A DNA stretch of 64,000 nucleotides from Klebsiella pneumoniae (lineage in GTDB: Bacteria > Myxococcota_A > UBA796 > SXON01): positions 26,987-90,986 of the forward strand of contig CAMAWH010000016.1 in the NCBI GenBank assembly GCA_945861635.1, read 5' to 3'. Under the pieces are notes generated by a model that did no database searches, had not been told where the DNA came from, and saw only the letters and a list, made by a program, of their open reading frames with translations. Positions 18,755 to 28,642 of the stretch are shown piece after piece (the first letter of the stretch is position 1; each line of letters starts with the position of its first letter). Both the position numbers and the translations under genes were made by a program.

Positions 18755-20254
18755 ATGCGCGCGCGGCGAGAAGGGTTCGGAATCGGCGTGGGGGCGGCCC
18801 TTGCGCTCGCAGTGACGACGGCCGGGCTGCCGGGTGCCGCGGCGGGGGCGCTGGCGGTGCGCATTGTCGATGTCTCGCGGGGGCACATGCCGGACGCTGC
18901 GCTTCCATTGGCCGTCGTGGGCGGAATTGTCGCGCCGATTGCGGGGATGGACGTGGCGACCTGCATCGTCATGTATGCAACGTTCGGACTGTCTGCGGGC
19001 CTGTTGTGGACGACGTTGCGGAGGCGCGCGTCGGGTGGGATGGCGGCGCTCGGTGGGTGGCTGCTCGGGATGGGTGCGCCGGTGGCGTTGGTCGCCGCGG
19101 CGTCTGGAATCCCCGATCTTTCAGTGGTTGGATTTGTGGCGGCAGGCCTTGCTGCATTCGCAGAGCGAAGGGTGGCGGCCGCGCTGCTCTGGAGTGTTGT
19201 CGTCGCGAGTTTCGACGCACATACCGGTGCGATCATGGGGATTGCGGCTGGCGTGATGGGCGCCGGACCGTGGGCGTGGTTCGCAGCCATCGCGCTCGCG
19301 GGCTTTCCAGCGGCGGCAATTTCTGCGGGGGATGCGGCGCCTTGGGCCGGTGGTATCGGTGCGGCGGCATCGGTTTCGGGCGCGTTTGCGGCGAAGGCCG
19401 GAGAGGCGCCGGGGGTTGCCGCCGCTCCGCGCGGCTGGATTCTCGCCTTGGTCGTCGTTACCGTGTGCGCGTTTGGGCCGGTGGTGCAACTCGGTGGACA
19501 CGCGGTCGCGCTACCTGCCTTCTTGGTTGCCGCTTTCGAATTGCGCGGCGGCTGGCACGGGGCCTCCGTCGTGCTTGCGGCCGTGGCCGCGGTCGGATTG
19601 GTCCGGTCGCCGGCTCGGTCAGCGCTGGTCGTCGGCACGGTGGCGGTGGTCGCGGGCGCGTCGATCGCGGGTTGGCCACCGCCGTCACGCGCCCTGGTGG
19701 TTCCGCTCGCCGTTGCCTCGCTTTCCGAACGAAAAGGCACCATTCTGGACTTGCCGTTTGAAGTCGAGGGTGAGCCATGTGCAGCACCGACCGGCACAAA
19801 CGCCGCGTGGCGCTACTTCGGTGCACTCCACGGCCGGGTGTTGGCGACGGGTGACGGTCCCGTTTCGCGGACAAGCGGTCTCCTCGGCGAACCGGCGGTC
19901 GTGGCGGCGCTCGACATCCGGTGTGGGTCTCGGTACCTCGTTCCGCCGGGGCTTCCCGGCGTCGCGCTTGCCGCGCTTGGCGTCACGGAAATCGCCGTAC
20001 ATCGCGAGCGCTACCTCGACGAAACGCTAGCGGTGCTCGATCCGATTTTCTCACGCCTGTACGGGCCGCCACGTCGAGATCACGCTGGATCTGTGGACCT
20101 TTATCATGTGTCCCGCCGGGCGGCTGCGGCCCAGATCACCGGGGGGCTGCACCTGTCCGGTGACCCCGCCGTCGCCAGTTGGCAGACGCTCGACGCATTT
20201 CTGGCGGGCACGCTGCCAGCGTCGACGCGGGCCGATCGCCCGGCGCCGCGCTAA
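18755..20254 (+). CDS. Polytopic membrane protein of unknown function
   Basis: Multiple long hydrophobic segments through residue ~370 followed by soluble C-terminal region. Confidence 0.65.
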   Translation: MRARREGFGIGVGAALALAVTTAGLPGAAAGALAVRIVDVSRGHMPDAALPLAVVGGIVAPIAGMDVATCIVMYATFGLSAGLLWTTLRRRASGGMAALGGWLLGMGAPVALVAAASGIPDLSVVGFVAAGLAAFAERRVAAALLWSVVVASFDAHTGAIMGIAAGVMGAGPWAWFAAIALAGFPAAAISAGDAAPWAGGIGAAASVSGAFAAKAGEAPGVAAAPRGWILALVVVTVCAFGPVVQLGGHAVALPAFLVAAFELRGGWHGASVVLAAVAAVGLVRSPARSALVVGTVAVVAGASIAGWPPPSRALVVPLAVASLSERKGTILDLPFEVEGEPCAAPTGTNAAWRYFGALHGRVLATGDGPVSRTSGLLGEPAVVAALDIRCGSRYLVPPGLPGVALAALGVTEIAVHRERYLDETLAVLDPIFSRLYGPPRRDHAGSVDLYHVSRRAAAAQITGGLHLSGDPAVASWQTLDAFLAGTLPASTRADRPAPR

Positions 20255-20264
20255 TCGTCGGTCG

Positions 20265-21062
20265 ATGGAACGAATCGACGACGTGGCCGCGCGAATGCGC
20301 GCCGAGTTTGGGGAGCCGCCCGATGTGGCCGTGGTCCTCGGCAGCGGGTTGGGCGGGTTCGCCGCACGATTGGAGGGCGCCGAGGCCGTGGCGTATCCGG
20401 CGCTGGGCTTGCCGCCGGCTGGCGTGACCGGTCACGCGGGAACGTTGTCCGTCGGCCGAATCGGGCGGCGGCGCGTTGCCGTTTTTGCGGGTCGATGGCA
20501 CTGGTACGAAGGGCTGGATATGGCATCCATCGTTCTGGGCGTGCGCTCGCTGGCGCGTTGGGGAGGGCGCGGAATCGTCCTGACCAGCGCGGTCGGGGGA
20601 ATTGCGCCGGCGCTGGGTACCGGAGAGGTCCTGGTCGTCCGTGACCACCTCAATCTGCTCGGCGCGTCGCCGTTGCGCGGTCCAAACCTCGCCGCCCTTG
20701 GTCCCCGTTTTCCCGACCTGTCCACCGTCTACACCCCTCGGTGCCGTGCGATTGCTCACGTTGCCGCCGGACGTCCGCTGCCCGAGGGCGTCTACGCTGC
20801 CATGCCCGGCCCCTCGTATGAAACCCCTGCGGAGGTTCGCATGCTCCGAGGCATGGGCGCCGACGTCGTGGGCATGAGCCTGGTGCCCGAGGCCATTGCG
20901 GCGAGCCATGCAGGGCTGGAGGTGCTCGCCCTTGCGGTTGTGGCGAATCCAGCGGCGGGCCTTGCGCCGGAAATTCTCACCCATGCCGACGTCACGGCCG
21001 CCATGGCCGCGGCGGCTGATCAGCTTGGAACCTTGCTGGAAGGGGTCATCGCGCGATGGTAA
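20265..21062 (+). CDS. Purine nucleoside phosphorylase
   Basis: VAVVLGSGLGGFAARLEG, GVTGHAGTLSVG, RFPDLSTVYTP, MPGPSYETPAEVRMLRGMGADVVGMSLVPEAIAASHAG. Confidence 0.95.
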   Translation: MERIDDVAARMRAEFGEPPDVAVVLGSGLGGFAARLEGAEAVAYPALGLPPAGVTGHAGTLSVGRIGRRRVAVFAGRWHWYEGLDMASIVLGVRSLARWGGRGIVLTSAVGGIAPALGTGEVLVVRDHLNLLGASPLRGPNLAALGPRFPDLSTVYTPRCRAIAHVAAGRPLPEGVYAAMPGPSYETPAEVRMLRGMGADVVGMSLVPEAIAASHAGLEVLALAVVANPAAGLAPEILTHADVTAAMAAAADQLGTLLEGVIARW

Positions 21063-21469
21063 AGCACGGGTCGGTGCCGGATGAGGAATTGCTCGCCGCG
21101 GCGTTGGAAGCGCGCGGCAGGGCGTACGCGCCGTACTCGAAGTTTCAGGTCGGGGCCGCCGTGCTTGGGGCGTCTGGACGCGTTCACACCGGGTGCAACG
21201 TTGAATGTGCCAGCTATCCGCTGACGTGTTGCGCAGAGCGTGTCGCGATCTACAACGCCATCAGTGCCGGAGAAACGGCGATCGTTGGGATTGCGGTGAT
21301 GACGGACACGGATCCGGCCGCGGGTCCGTGCGGCGCGTGTCGGCAGGTCATCGCGGAGTTCGGACCGGCGGCGTTCGTGCTCATCGGCTCGACGACGGCC
21401 CCAGCCCGCCGTACGACGATAGCCGAGCTACTCCCCGATTGTTTCGACGGCGCGCAGCTCCGGCGCTGA
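21056..21469 (+). CDS. cdd: Cytidine deaminase
   Basis: RAYAPYSKFQVGAAVLGASGRVHTGCNVECASYPLTCCAERVAIYNAISAGE, GPCGACRQVIAEF. Confidence 0.95.
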   Translation: MVKHGSVPDEELLAAALEARGRAYAPYSKFQVGAAVLGASGRVHTGCNVECASYPLTCCAERVAIYNAISAGETAIVGIAVMTDTDPAAGPCGACRQVIAEFGPAAFVLIGSTTAPARRTTIAELLPDCFDGAQLRR

Positions 21470-22783
21470 TGCGTTGGCACCCTGGGACGTGGCGGCGGTG
21501 GCGTCGTGGTCCAGCGAATCTGCGTGCAGGGAATCGGCGGTGCCGCCCGCGTCGTCTGGGCTGCGCCGCCGTCGGCGTCGCTTGCGTCCGGGCACCTCCC
21601 CGTCGGGGAGTGGCGCGCGCGGCTTGATTTCGCCGATGATGTCTAGAAGTTCACCCCCGAACTGAAGAATTTGCCAGTTTCGAATCTCCGGCACCGCCCG
21701 CAGAGCGTCGGAAGACGTGGGTGCCGCGCGGGTCAATTCGCGAAGCAGCCCATTCGAGGCCACCGTGATGGCCGGAAGGCCGGTACGGCTGACCTTGTCG
21801 TTCCGCCAGTCCTTCAGACGGAGAAACAGCCGTTCGGCGTCGCGGCCGCGCAACCCGGGCCCGGCCCCGCGCTCGCGCCCTTCCTTGGGCGCTGGCGTCG
21901 GAAGCTCATCCGTGCTCGCGAGGCCGCTCGCCACGGCTGCAGCCAGCCGATCGCCGTGCCGGCGAAAGAGCGGCGACCCGCGCCGAGTGATGGCGGCCAC
22001 GGACTCGATATCTGCCGCGTGCCGCCGCGCCAGTTCCAAAAGCACCGGCTCCGGAATGACTTTGAATGCGGGGCGATCCATCTGTGCGGCCTCACCATCC
22101 CGGTACGTCCACATCGCGCGGAGTGCGCGCTTTGCCGGCTCATCGAGGTCTCTAGAGCCCTTCACGCGGAGGAAGTCCGCCGGGTCGTGCGTGCGACCCT
22201 GCCATTCACGACGCTCCATGACCGTACACTCCTCTAGCACGGGCTCCAGGCGTCCCAGACGCCGCAGGCGTTCGGTCATCACGTCGCGAAGGGCCGGGAG
22301 CCAATGGCTGTCCCCGCGCGCGTAGTCGAGGTGCTCGTCCAGCAGCGGTCGGGCCGCCCAGTCGTGACGTTGCCACTTCTTGTCGATGGTCCAACCCCAC
22401 CAATTGTGGATAAGATCAGCCAAGCCCACGCGCGGGAGTCCAAGAAACTGAGCCGAGATCATCGTGTCGAAGATTCCGTGGAATTCGAACTTGAAGTCAC
22501 GCTTCATGCACACGACGTCGTAATCGGCCCCGTGAAACACCTTCGTGATACGACGATTCGCAAAAATCTCACCGAGCGGACCCATGTCGTCGATGCGCAG
22601 GGGATCGACGATGTAGTCGTTTTCCAGATCGCTGATCTGCACCAGGCAGACCTTCTCTTGGTAGTGATGGAAGCTGTCACTTTCGGTGTCGACGCCGATG
22701 ACCGGGGCTGTGCGCATCGACGCCACAGCGGCCTTGAGCGCCGCGTCGGATTCGACCATGATCAGGGGAGTGTCGCCAAACAT
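21428..22783 (-). CDS. rnd: Ribonuclease D
   Basis: VIGVDTESDSFHHYQEKVCLVQIS (DEDD), KVFHGADYDVVCMKRDF, DYARGDSHWLPAL; HRDC-like region and basic tail. Confidence 0.92.
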   Translation of the reverse strand: MFGDTPLIMVESDAALKAAVASMRTAPVIGVDTESDSFHHYQEKVCLVQISDLENDYIVDPLRIDDMGPLGEIFANRRITKVFHGADYDVVCMKRDFKFEFHGIFDTMISAQFLGLPRVGLADLIHNWWGWTIDKKWQRHDWAARPLLDEHLDYARGDSHWLPALRDVMTERLRRLGRLEPVLEECTVMERREWQGRTHDPADFLRVKGSRDLDEPAKRALRAMWTYRDGEAAQMDRPAFKVIPEPVLLELARRHAADIESVAAITRRGSPLFRRHGDRLAAAVASGLASTDELPTPAPKEGRERGAGPGLRGRDAERLFLRLKDWRNDKVSRTGLPAITVASNGLLRELTRAAPTSSDALRAVPEIRNWQILQFGGELLDIIGEIKPRAPLPDGEVPGRKRRRRRRSPDDAGGTADSLHADSLDHDATAATSQGANASAPELRAVETIGE

Positions 22784-22792
22784 CGGGCGGGT

Positions 22793-23677
22793 CTAACGCG
22801 GCGACTCGTCTCCGCGGGGCTCCGTGTTCGGTTCCTCGTCCCGAGTGCCGGAAACGTCGGTCGGCGGATCGTCGTCGCCCAACACCCGCGTGTCGATGTA
22901 CGGCAGTCGAGGAATGATTTCCGTCGTTTGCCGAGTCCACCGACACGAGGCGCAACGCTCGTGGATGGTCTCCGTGCCTTCGTCCTCAGCAGTAGCCGGG
23001 AGCAGCACCTGTGCGTCGCGTTCGACGGTTCGGCGGCCACACGAAGGGCACGGCTTGCGTTGGAGCCACCCGAGCAAGCGAAGCCCGCCGAAGCCGGCGA
23101 CCACGAGCGCGCCGATGGAGCCGATCGCCAGCGCCAACCTTCGCTTCCGCGCCGCTGTGCCCGCCGCCGCGGTATCGTCCGGGGAAACCGGAAGTAGCGG
23201 GAGCTCCGACTCCAAGCGGGCAACGGTCCAGTCCACGGCGGTCTCGATCGCGTCGGCCCAGTCCCGACGGTGCACGAACGGATCCAGTCGGGCCGTTTTC
23301 AGGCTGCGGAGCGCGGAGTCGGGCAGGTTGACCTTGAGCCCTTCCCCGGTTTTCATCTCCAGTTTTCGGTCCGCCACGTCGAGAAGTATGACCAGCCCGT
23401 CTCCTATTCCCGGGCGCCCTACCTTCCACGTGCGCGTCATTGCCAGCGCGAGTTCCGACGCGGATACAAAGCCGCCGCCCGGCGGCAGCGTGTTGATCGT
23501 GATGATCACGATCTCGGGACCGCGGGAGGTGTGGAGCGCAGAGATTCGGGCGTGCATCCGGGTCTCGGCCGCGGCGGCGATGATCCCCGCATCATCGCCG
23601 ATCCAGGCGCCCACGGTGCGGGGATCGATGGGAAGAACCGGGGGGTTCGCAGCGAGGGCAGCGGCAAGCGTGAGCAT
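22793..23677 (-). CDS. TPM-domain membrane protein with C-terminal zinc ribbon
   Basis: TPM region with GDGLVILLDVADRKLEMKTGEGL, TM segment, CPSCGRRT...CASCRW. Confidence 0.75.
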   Translation of the reverse strand: MLTLAAALAANPPVLPIDPRTVGAWIGDDAGIIAAAAETRMHARISALHTSRGPEIVIITINTLPPGGGFVSASELALAMTRTWKVGRPGIGDGLVILLDVADRKLEMKTGEGLKVNLPDSALRSLKTARLDPFVHRRDWADAIETAVDWTVARLESELPLLPVSPDDTAAAGTAARKRRLALAIGSIGALVVAGFGGLRLLGWLQRKPCPSCGRRTVERDAQVLLPATAEDEGTETIHERCASCRWTRQTTEIIPRLPYIDTRVLGDDDPPTDVSGTRDEEPNTEPRGDESPR

Positions 23678-23710
23678 CGGGAGCGGCTACCGTATCGTCA
23701 TCAACGCGTT

Positions 23711-24097
23711 TCAGCGGGCATCGGCCACGCACGCAATGCAATCGATTTCCACGCGCACGTCCCGCGGGAGCCCCGACACGGCCACCGTCGCCCGGGCCGG
23801 GCGTGCGTCCCCGAAAACTCTGCTGTATACGGCGTTCATAGCGCTGAAGTCGGCCATGTCGCGAAGGTAGACGGTGGTCCGGACAACCGAGGCCATCGTG
23901 GCATCGGCGGCTTCCAACACCGCCTGAAGATTCGCCAAAACCCGCTCGGTTTGCTCGGTGATATCGCCCTCGACGACGGCCCCGGAGGCCGGGTCGAGGG
24001 CGATTTGACCTGAGCAATACACCATTCCACGGTGGACGATCGCCTGACTGTACGGACCAATCGCCGTGGGGGCGTGAGGGGTCGCGATGGGTGTCAC
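23711..24097 (-). CDS. RidA/YjgF/YER057c/UK114-family protein (reactive imine deaminase)
   Basis: PTAIGPYSQAIVHRGMVYCSGQIALDPASG, NLQAVLEAADATMASVVRTTVYLRDM. Confidence 0.94.
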   Translation of the reverse strand: MTPIATPHAPTAIGPYSQAIVHRGMVYCSGQIALDPASGAVVEGDITEQTERVLANLQAVLEAADATMASVVRTTVYLRDMADFSAMNAVYSRVFGDARPARATVAVSGLPRDVRVEIDCIACVADAR

Positions 24098-24615
24098 GGC
24101 TGGTAGACCGCAACGTAGGGCAGGTTGCGATACAACTCGCCGAGGTCGAGCCCGTAGCCAACCACGAACTCGTCGGGGATGGTGAAGCCGACGTAGTCCA
24201 CGACCACGTCGATCTCGCGATTCGTGGGCTTATCGAGAAGCGATGCGACCTTCAGCGCGCGCGGTCCACGTACCTGCAGGGTCCGCAGGAGGTAATCCAT
24301 GGTTAGCCCGGTATCGACGATATCCTCGACGATAACACAGGTCTGACCCTCGATTGAGCTTCGTAGGTCCTGCGTGATTTGCACCGCGCCCGAGCTCGAC
24401 GTGCCGCCGTGGTAGCTCGCGACGCCCAAAAACTCCACACGAACTTCGCCGGGGATCGCGCGCACCAGGTCGGCCAAAAACAGGAAGCTGCCCTTGAGCA
24501 CCCCGATGACCGTGACCGGCTGATCCGGGAAGTCGCGCCGAATCTGCGCGCCGAGGACCACAATTCGGGCGCGGATCGCGTCTTCGGTAATCAAGGTTCG
24601 AAGGGTACCGTTCAT
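24094..24615 (-). CDS. hpt: Hypoxanthine phosphoribosyltransferase
   Basis: VIGVLKGSFLFLADLVRAI, VIVEDIVDTGLTMDYLLRTL (PRPP motif), VDYVGFTIPDEFVVGYGLD. Confidence 0.95.
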   Translation of the reverse strand: MNGTLRTLITEDAIRARIVVLGAQIRRDFPDQPVTVIGVLKGSFLFLADLVRAIPGEVRVEFLGVASYHGGTSSSGAVQITQDLRSSIEGQTCVIVEDIVDTGLTMDYLLRTLQVRGPRALKVASLLDKPTNREIDVVVDYVGFTIPDEFVVGYGLDLGELYRNLPYVAVYQP

Positions 24616-24617
24616 CT

Positions 24618-25433
24618 CTACACCCAGGAATTGTTGAGCACTTCGCCGAGGCCGCCGGCGCCGGGGACGATGTATTGGTGGGAATCGAGGCCGCGCTCTT
24701 CCTGCGGAAGCGCGCCTGGCACGCCGGCAAGGGCGGCAGGCGAGGAAAATCCACGATCGAGGCGAATTGCGTGGATACGCACGTCCGGGAAGCGGCCGTG
24801 GACCCGCTGGACGTACTCGGGCGTCACGATGAGGTGGGCAAACACGACGCGCGCGGGCACGCCCATCCCGATTCGCTTGTAATGATCCAGAAGCTCGCAG
24901 AGCGATCCGCCGGTGGCGCCCATCGGGTCGGGCACAACAAGCACGGCGCCATCGACAGTTCCGCCGATCTTCGCCCCCGCGATAGCGGTTCCGGTGACCT
25001 CACCCTGCGCGCCGGTGACGCGCGACATGAACATGTGGTCCTGACGGACCCCGGCCGGGTCAAGCAACTCGTTGAAGCGGTCATAAAACAGCTGCGCACC
25101 CAGAATTCCGGCCCTGGCAACGTCCACAACCACCACGCGCTGGTCACGAGCGACCACGGCCCCCTCCCACATTTGGTCGGCGTGCACAGCGGTCATGCGC
25201 GTCGGCACGCGTTGCACCTCGTGACACAAGTCCCGACTGGCGATCTGCGAGAACAGGTATTCGAAAAGACGAGTCGCGAGGCGCCCAACCTCCGGTTGAT
25301 GCGTGTCCGGATGGCTCAAGCGCGCCAGCAGCGAAAGCGGGTAGGTGTACCCGTGCAGCGTCAGGTGAGCGCCGAATGCGTGGGGAGAGCCTGCGTCCGC
25401 ATGAGCGGGCGTTACATGGGCTGAATCGCTCAC
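24618..25433 (-). CDS. Uracil phosphoribosyltransferase-like protein
   Basis: VPDPMGATGGSLCELLDHYK PRPP-loop region; C-terminus GLDSHQYIVPGAGGLGEVL resembles UPRT YIVPGLGDAGDR; GTG start at 25433 overlapping next gene. Confidence 0.78.
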   Translation of the reverse strand: MSDSAHVTPAHADAGSPHAFGAHLTLHGYTYPLSLLARLSHPDTHQPEVGRLATRLFEYLFSQIASRDLCHEVQRVPTRMTAVHADQMWEGAVVARDQRVVVVDVARAGILGAQLFYDRFNELLDPAGVRQDHMFMSRVTGAQGEVTGTAIAGAKIGGTVDGAVLVVPDPMGATGGSLCELLDHYKRIGMGVPARVVFAHLIVTPEYVQRVHGRFPDVRIHAIRLDRGFSSPAALAGVPGALPQEERGLDSHQYIVPGAGGLGEVLNNSWV

Positions 25434-27319
25434 AGGTCCTCCGGGAGCAGGTCGCGAAGCAGGGCGAGGGTATCGATAACCACGTCGAATGTATCTCCCC
25501 GCGCGAGGCGGGCGATGAAGGGGAGCGCTCCTTCCGCCGTGGGTGACGTCGTGAGCAGTGCCGCCCGAACGGCGTCTGGTTCGACGAGGACCAGTGCTGG
25601 GACCAGCCACGAGGGTTCGTCGAGGCGGGCGGCGAGGTCGTCCGCCGCGCCGAGGAGCGGGTCCGTGAGGACCGCGTCTGCAACGAGTTCCAGAGCGCCG
25701 GCGAGTTCGACGTCAGGTTCGGCCAGCAACCGACCGACATTGGTCACCGCCAGCCACAAGTCTCCATCCAAAACGATCACCGAAACAAGCGGATCGAGGG
25801 TGTCGAGCGACCCATCGGTCAGCACCGTTTGCGCGTACATCCACACGTCATCGAACGACACCGGCCGCACACCTACGGGAAATTCCGCGTCGTGGTAAAC
25901 CTCGGGATCGAGCAGCACGGGGACGAGCGCGATCAGTCCGGCAACGAAAGGCGCATCGGCAATATCCCGCAACGCCTCTTCCGCTGGCGTCACGAGGTTG
26001 AGCCCGTGCGCGGCGGTCGCGGCGTCGGCAACGGCAGGCACGTGGTCTTGAAGGGCGTTCAACAGGGAGAGCAACACCCGGAGCAGGTTGGCGGTTGCCG
26101 GGTCGTTGAGCCGATCGATGGCGTGGAGGTCATTGACGACCTGCTCCGTAACGGTTGGGCAGACGCCGGTTTCGGCGACGCCTTGGAGAATGGCGTCGGT
26201 GAGAGGGACGCCGAGCATGTCTCCGAGGAGCGACACGCCGCTTTCGGTTGAGTCGGGATCGGTGGTGGCGATGGCCTCCAGGATGGCGACGGCGAGGTTG
26301 CCGAAGCTGACGTCCACGCTGGTGATTCCGAGGTCGATCGAACAATCGACCGGCTCATTCGTGTCGTGGAGGAGGCGGACGAGCGAGACGAGGGCACTGT
26401 CCTCTCCGCCGGCCAGCGATCCGCCGTTTACGTCCACGGACGCAAGGTAGAGCGCCTGCGCAGGGACGGTCGCAAGACGGCCATGCGCGATTTCGCTCCG
26501 AAGTGCATCAGAAACGCCATCGCGTGCGGTGGGGTCATCGAGGATTTCCGCAATCGGCGCGGAGAAGGCTGCGCGCGTGCTCTGGGCGACGCCCGCGCTG
26601 ACGATGTCGCGGATCGAATTTCCCGTGGCGCCGAACGAGCGGTTGTTTGTCGTATTCTCCGCCCGCGACAGGAGATCGGCGACGTTGGCCGGCCAGTCGT
26701 GCGCAAGGGCTGAAAGCGTGGGATCCGTGGACTCCGCGACGCTTGCCGCCGTCCAAGCCAATTGCACGAGCGCGTCGGACCGAAGGAACGTCGCGATCGG
26801 CGCCAATTCGCGGAGCTCGTCGTCCAGAAGCACGGTGGCAATCGGCCCGGCCAAACGCAGCAATGGGGCGATCACGCCGGCGTCCAACGAAGCAGGTTCC
26901 GCGAGCGGAATCGCCACTCCGACGTCCGCCCACGGCGCCGCGTACAGCAATTCGACGGCGAGGCGAACGCCCGCGTGGATCCCTTCGCGGTTGTCCAGAA
27001 GGGCAAGCGCGCCGTCTACTGCTCCCGTGAGCGAAAGGTCGGCGCCATCCAATCCATTGACCCAACGCGCGAGGACAACGCCCGCCGTACCCTGCCGTGT
27101 GGAACCATCCATCGCGGCGTCGAGCGGCGAAAACGCCTCGATAGCGCCCGTCTGATCAAGGCAAGCGAACACGGCGTGCAACTCGGACGTGCTCTCCTCG
27201 TCCAACCCGTCGAGCAAGTTGGCGTCGTAGCAGGGCCCGTCGGCCACACGTTGATCCGTCCATTCGTAGCCGCTGGTATGGAACTGGCAGCCCGCGAGGA
27301 TCAGCGGGAGCACGGTCAC
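25430..27319 (-). CDS. Large hypothetical lipoprotein, 629 aa
   Basis: GTG start, lipobox LILAGC; long helical repetitive-looking ORF; start overlaps upstream gene stop (TAGTG). Confidence 0.65.
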   Translation of the reverse strand: MTVLPLILAGCQFHTSGYEWTDQRVADGPCYDANLLDGLDEESTSELHAVFACLDQTGAIEAFSPLDAAMDGSTRQGTAGVVLARWVNGLDGADLSLTGAVDGALALLDNREGIHAGVRLAVELLYAAPWADVGVAIPLAEPASLDAGVIAPLLRLAGPIATVLLDDELRELAPIATFLRSDALVQLAWTAASVAESTDPTLSALAHDWPANVADLLSRAENTTNNRSFGATGNSIRDIVSAGVAQSTRAAFSAPIAEILDDPTARDGVSDALRSEIAHGRLATVPAQALYLASVDVNGGSLAGGEDSALVSLVRLLHDTNEPVDCSIDLGITSVDVSFGNLAVAILEAIATTDPDSTESGVSLLGDMLGVPLTDAILQGVAETGVCPTVTEQVVNDLHAIDRLNDPATANLLRVLLSLLNALQDHVPAVADAATAAHGLNLVTPAEEALRDIADAPFVAGLIALVPVLLDPEVYHDAEFPVGVRPVSFDDVWMYAQTVLTDGSLDTLDPLVSVIVLDGDLWLAVTNVGRLLAEPDVELAGALELVADAVLTDPLLGAADDLAARLDEPSWLVPALVLVEPDAVRAALLTTSPTAEGALPFIARLARGDTFDVVIDTLALLRDLLPEDL

Positions 27320-27936
27320 TAGTCGAACAGATACCGAATCGAGCCGGTGCCCTGCGCGATCGGGTACATCCGCTTGAGGTAACGGCTCCCGCCGGTCACT
27401 TGCAGGGACGCCTGCACGTGTCGGGCGATCATGTAGGTGCCGCCGACGCCGACTTGCGCCTGAATGAATTCTGTCTGGTCCGACGTGAAGAATCCGGACC
27501 CGATGTAGCCCACGATGGTGCCCTGGAGCTTGTCAGGTTCACCGAGGACGCCGAAGCTCAAACCCGCATCGATCATGCCGACCGGACGCGGATCCTTGCG
27601 GATGTTGAAGGTGTACTCCGACGCGTCCGCCGGATCGGATTGCGCCGCATCCTGCAGGTAGTAGACACGGAACATGCCGAGCACCTTGTTGTCCTTGTCC
27701 CCCAGAATGACCTCGAGGCCACCGCCGAAGTCGCTGTTCATTTGGTCCACGGGCGGCTGTTGGTCGTACTCGCCGAGCGCATTCTGCTTGTAGTAGTACA
27801 AGCGGTCGTAGTGGAACCCGCCGGTGCCCACGAGGCCGATGCCGCCGGCGTGGGCTTCCGTACTTGCCAAAAAACCAGAAAGTAGACCGAGAAGGCCGAC
27901 GGCGGTGTGAACGATCGTGCGCGTAGGGGAACGCAT
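27319..27936 (-). CDS. Hypothetical outer-membrane/secreted protein
   Basis: Signal peptide TIVHTAVGLLGLLSGFLASTEAHA, beta-rich glycine/aromatic pattern. Confidence 0.6.
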   Translation of the reverse strand: MRSPTRTIVHTAVGLLGLLSGFLASTEAHAGGIGLVGTGGFHYDRLYYYKQNALGEYDQQPPVDQMNSDFGGGLEVILGDKDNKVLGMFRVYYLQDAAQSDPADASEYTFNIRKDPRPVGMIDAGLSFGVLGEPDKLQGTIVGYIGSGFFTSDQTEFIQAQVGVGGTYMIARHVQASLQVTGGSRYLKRMYPIAQGTGSIRYLFD

Positions 27937-28330
27937 AGGCAGGGCTCCCGAAAAGGATGCCCTCGTTTACCGCAGCGGCGGGGTCGCGGCAACTCCGACG
28001 TTCAGCATCCGAAATTGGGTTGCACCCGGGCCCGCCCAGCGAACTCTTGACGCAGCAAGGGCTCGGCAACTTTGTTTGCCCCTTCCGCAAGCGGCTTCGT
28101 ACCGCGATCCACGTCGAATCGATACGTAAGTCATTGATATTACATGATTTGCGGAATTACGACTTCCGCGCAACCGCCAGACTGGTCCGCGAATATCGAT
28201 GGTAGGCTCTTTTTCGGGCATTGCCCCCTTGCGCAGTCGGTTTGCTTTTGGTACACCAGTCGTGTCGTGGTGGAGATGGACTTCACGTTGACGACACAGC
28301 GCTCCTCATCAGTTGAAATCGGAGAAGATC

Positions 28331-28624
28331 ATGAACAAGAAGGAACTCATCGCGAAGCTCGCCAAGTCGACCGGTCTTTCGCAGGCCAAGGCCGGCGAAG
28401 TACTGAACGCATTGTTCGACGCCGATAAGGGCAAGGGCATCATCGCAGGCGAACTCGACGCCGGTCACAAAGTCACCGTGCCCGGCTTCGGCACGTTCGG
28501 CACGAAAAAGCGCGCCGCGCGCACCGGTACCAACCCCGCCAATGGCCAGAAAATCAAGATCTCGGCCAAGCATTACGCGTTCTTCAAGCCGGGCAAGACC
28601 CTGCGTGAGCGTGTTTCGAAGTAG
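28331..28624 (+). CDS. HU-family DNA-binding protein
   Basis: MNKKELIAKLAKSTGLSQAKAGEVLNAL, VPGFGTFGTKKRAARTGTNPANGQKIKI, FKPGKTLRERV. Confidence 0.96.
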   Translation: MNKKELIAKLAKSTGLSQAKAGEVLNALFDADKGKGIIAGELDAGHKVTVPGFGTFGTKKRAARTGTNPANGQKIKISAKHYAFFKPGKTLRERVSK

Positions 28625-28642
28625 TTCGGCTCGGTGTCCCAC

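Noticed and set aside
18718-19797. N-terminal 360-aa extension of the coaB ORF
   Set aside because: Low-complexity Ala/Thr/Pro translation antisense to the membrane-protein gene; CoaB starts at MATILLTGG (18717).
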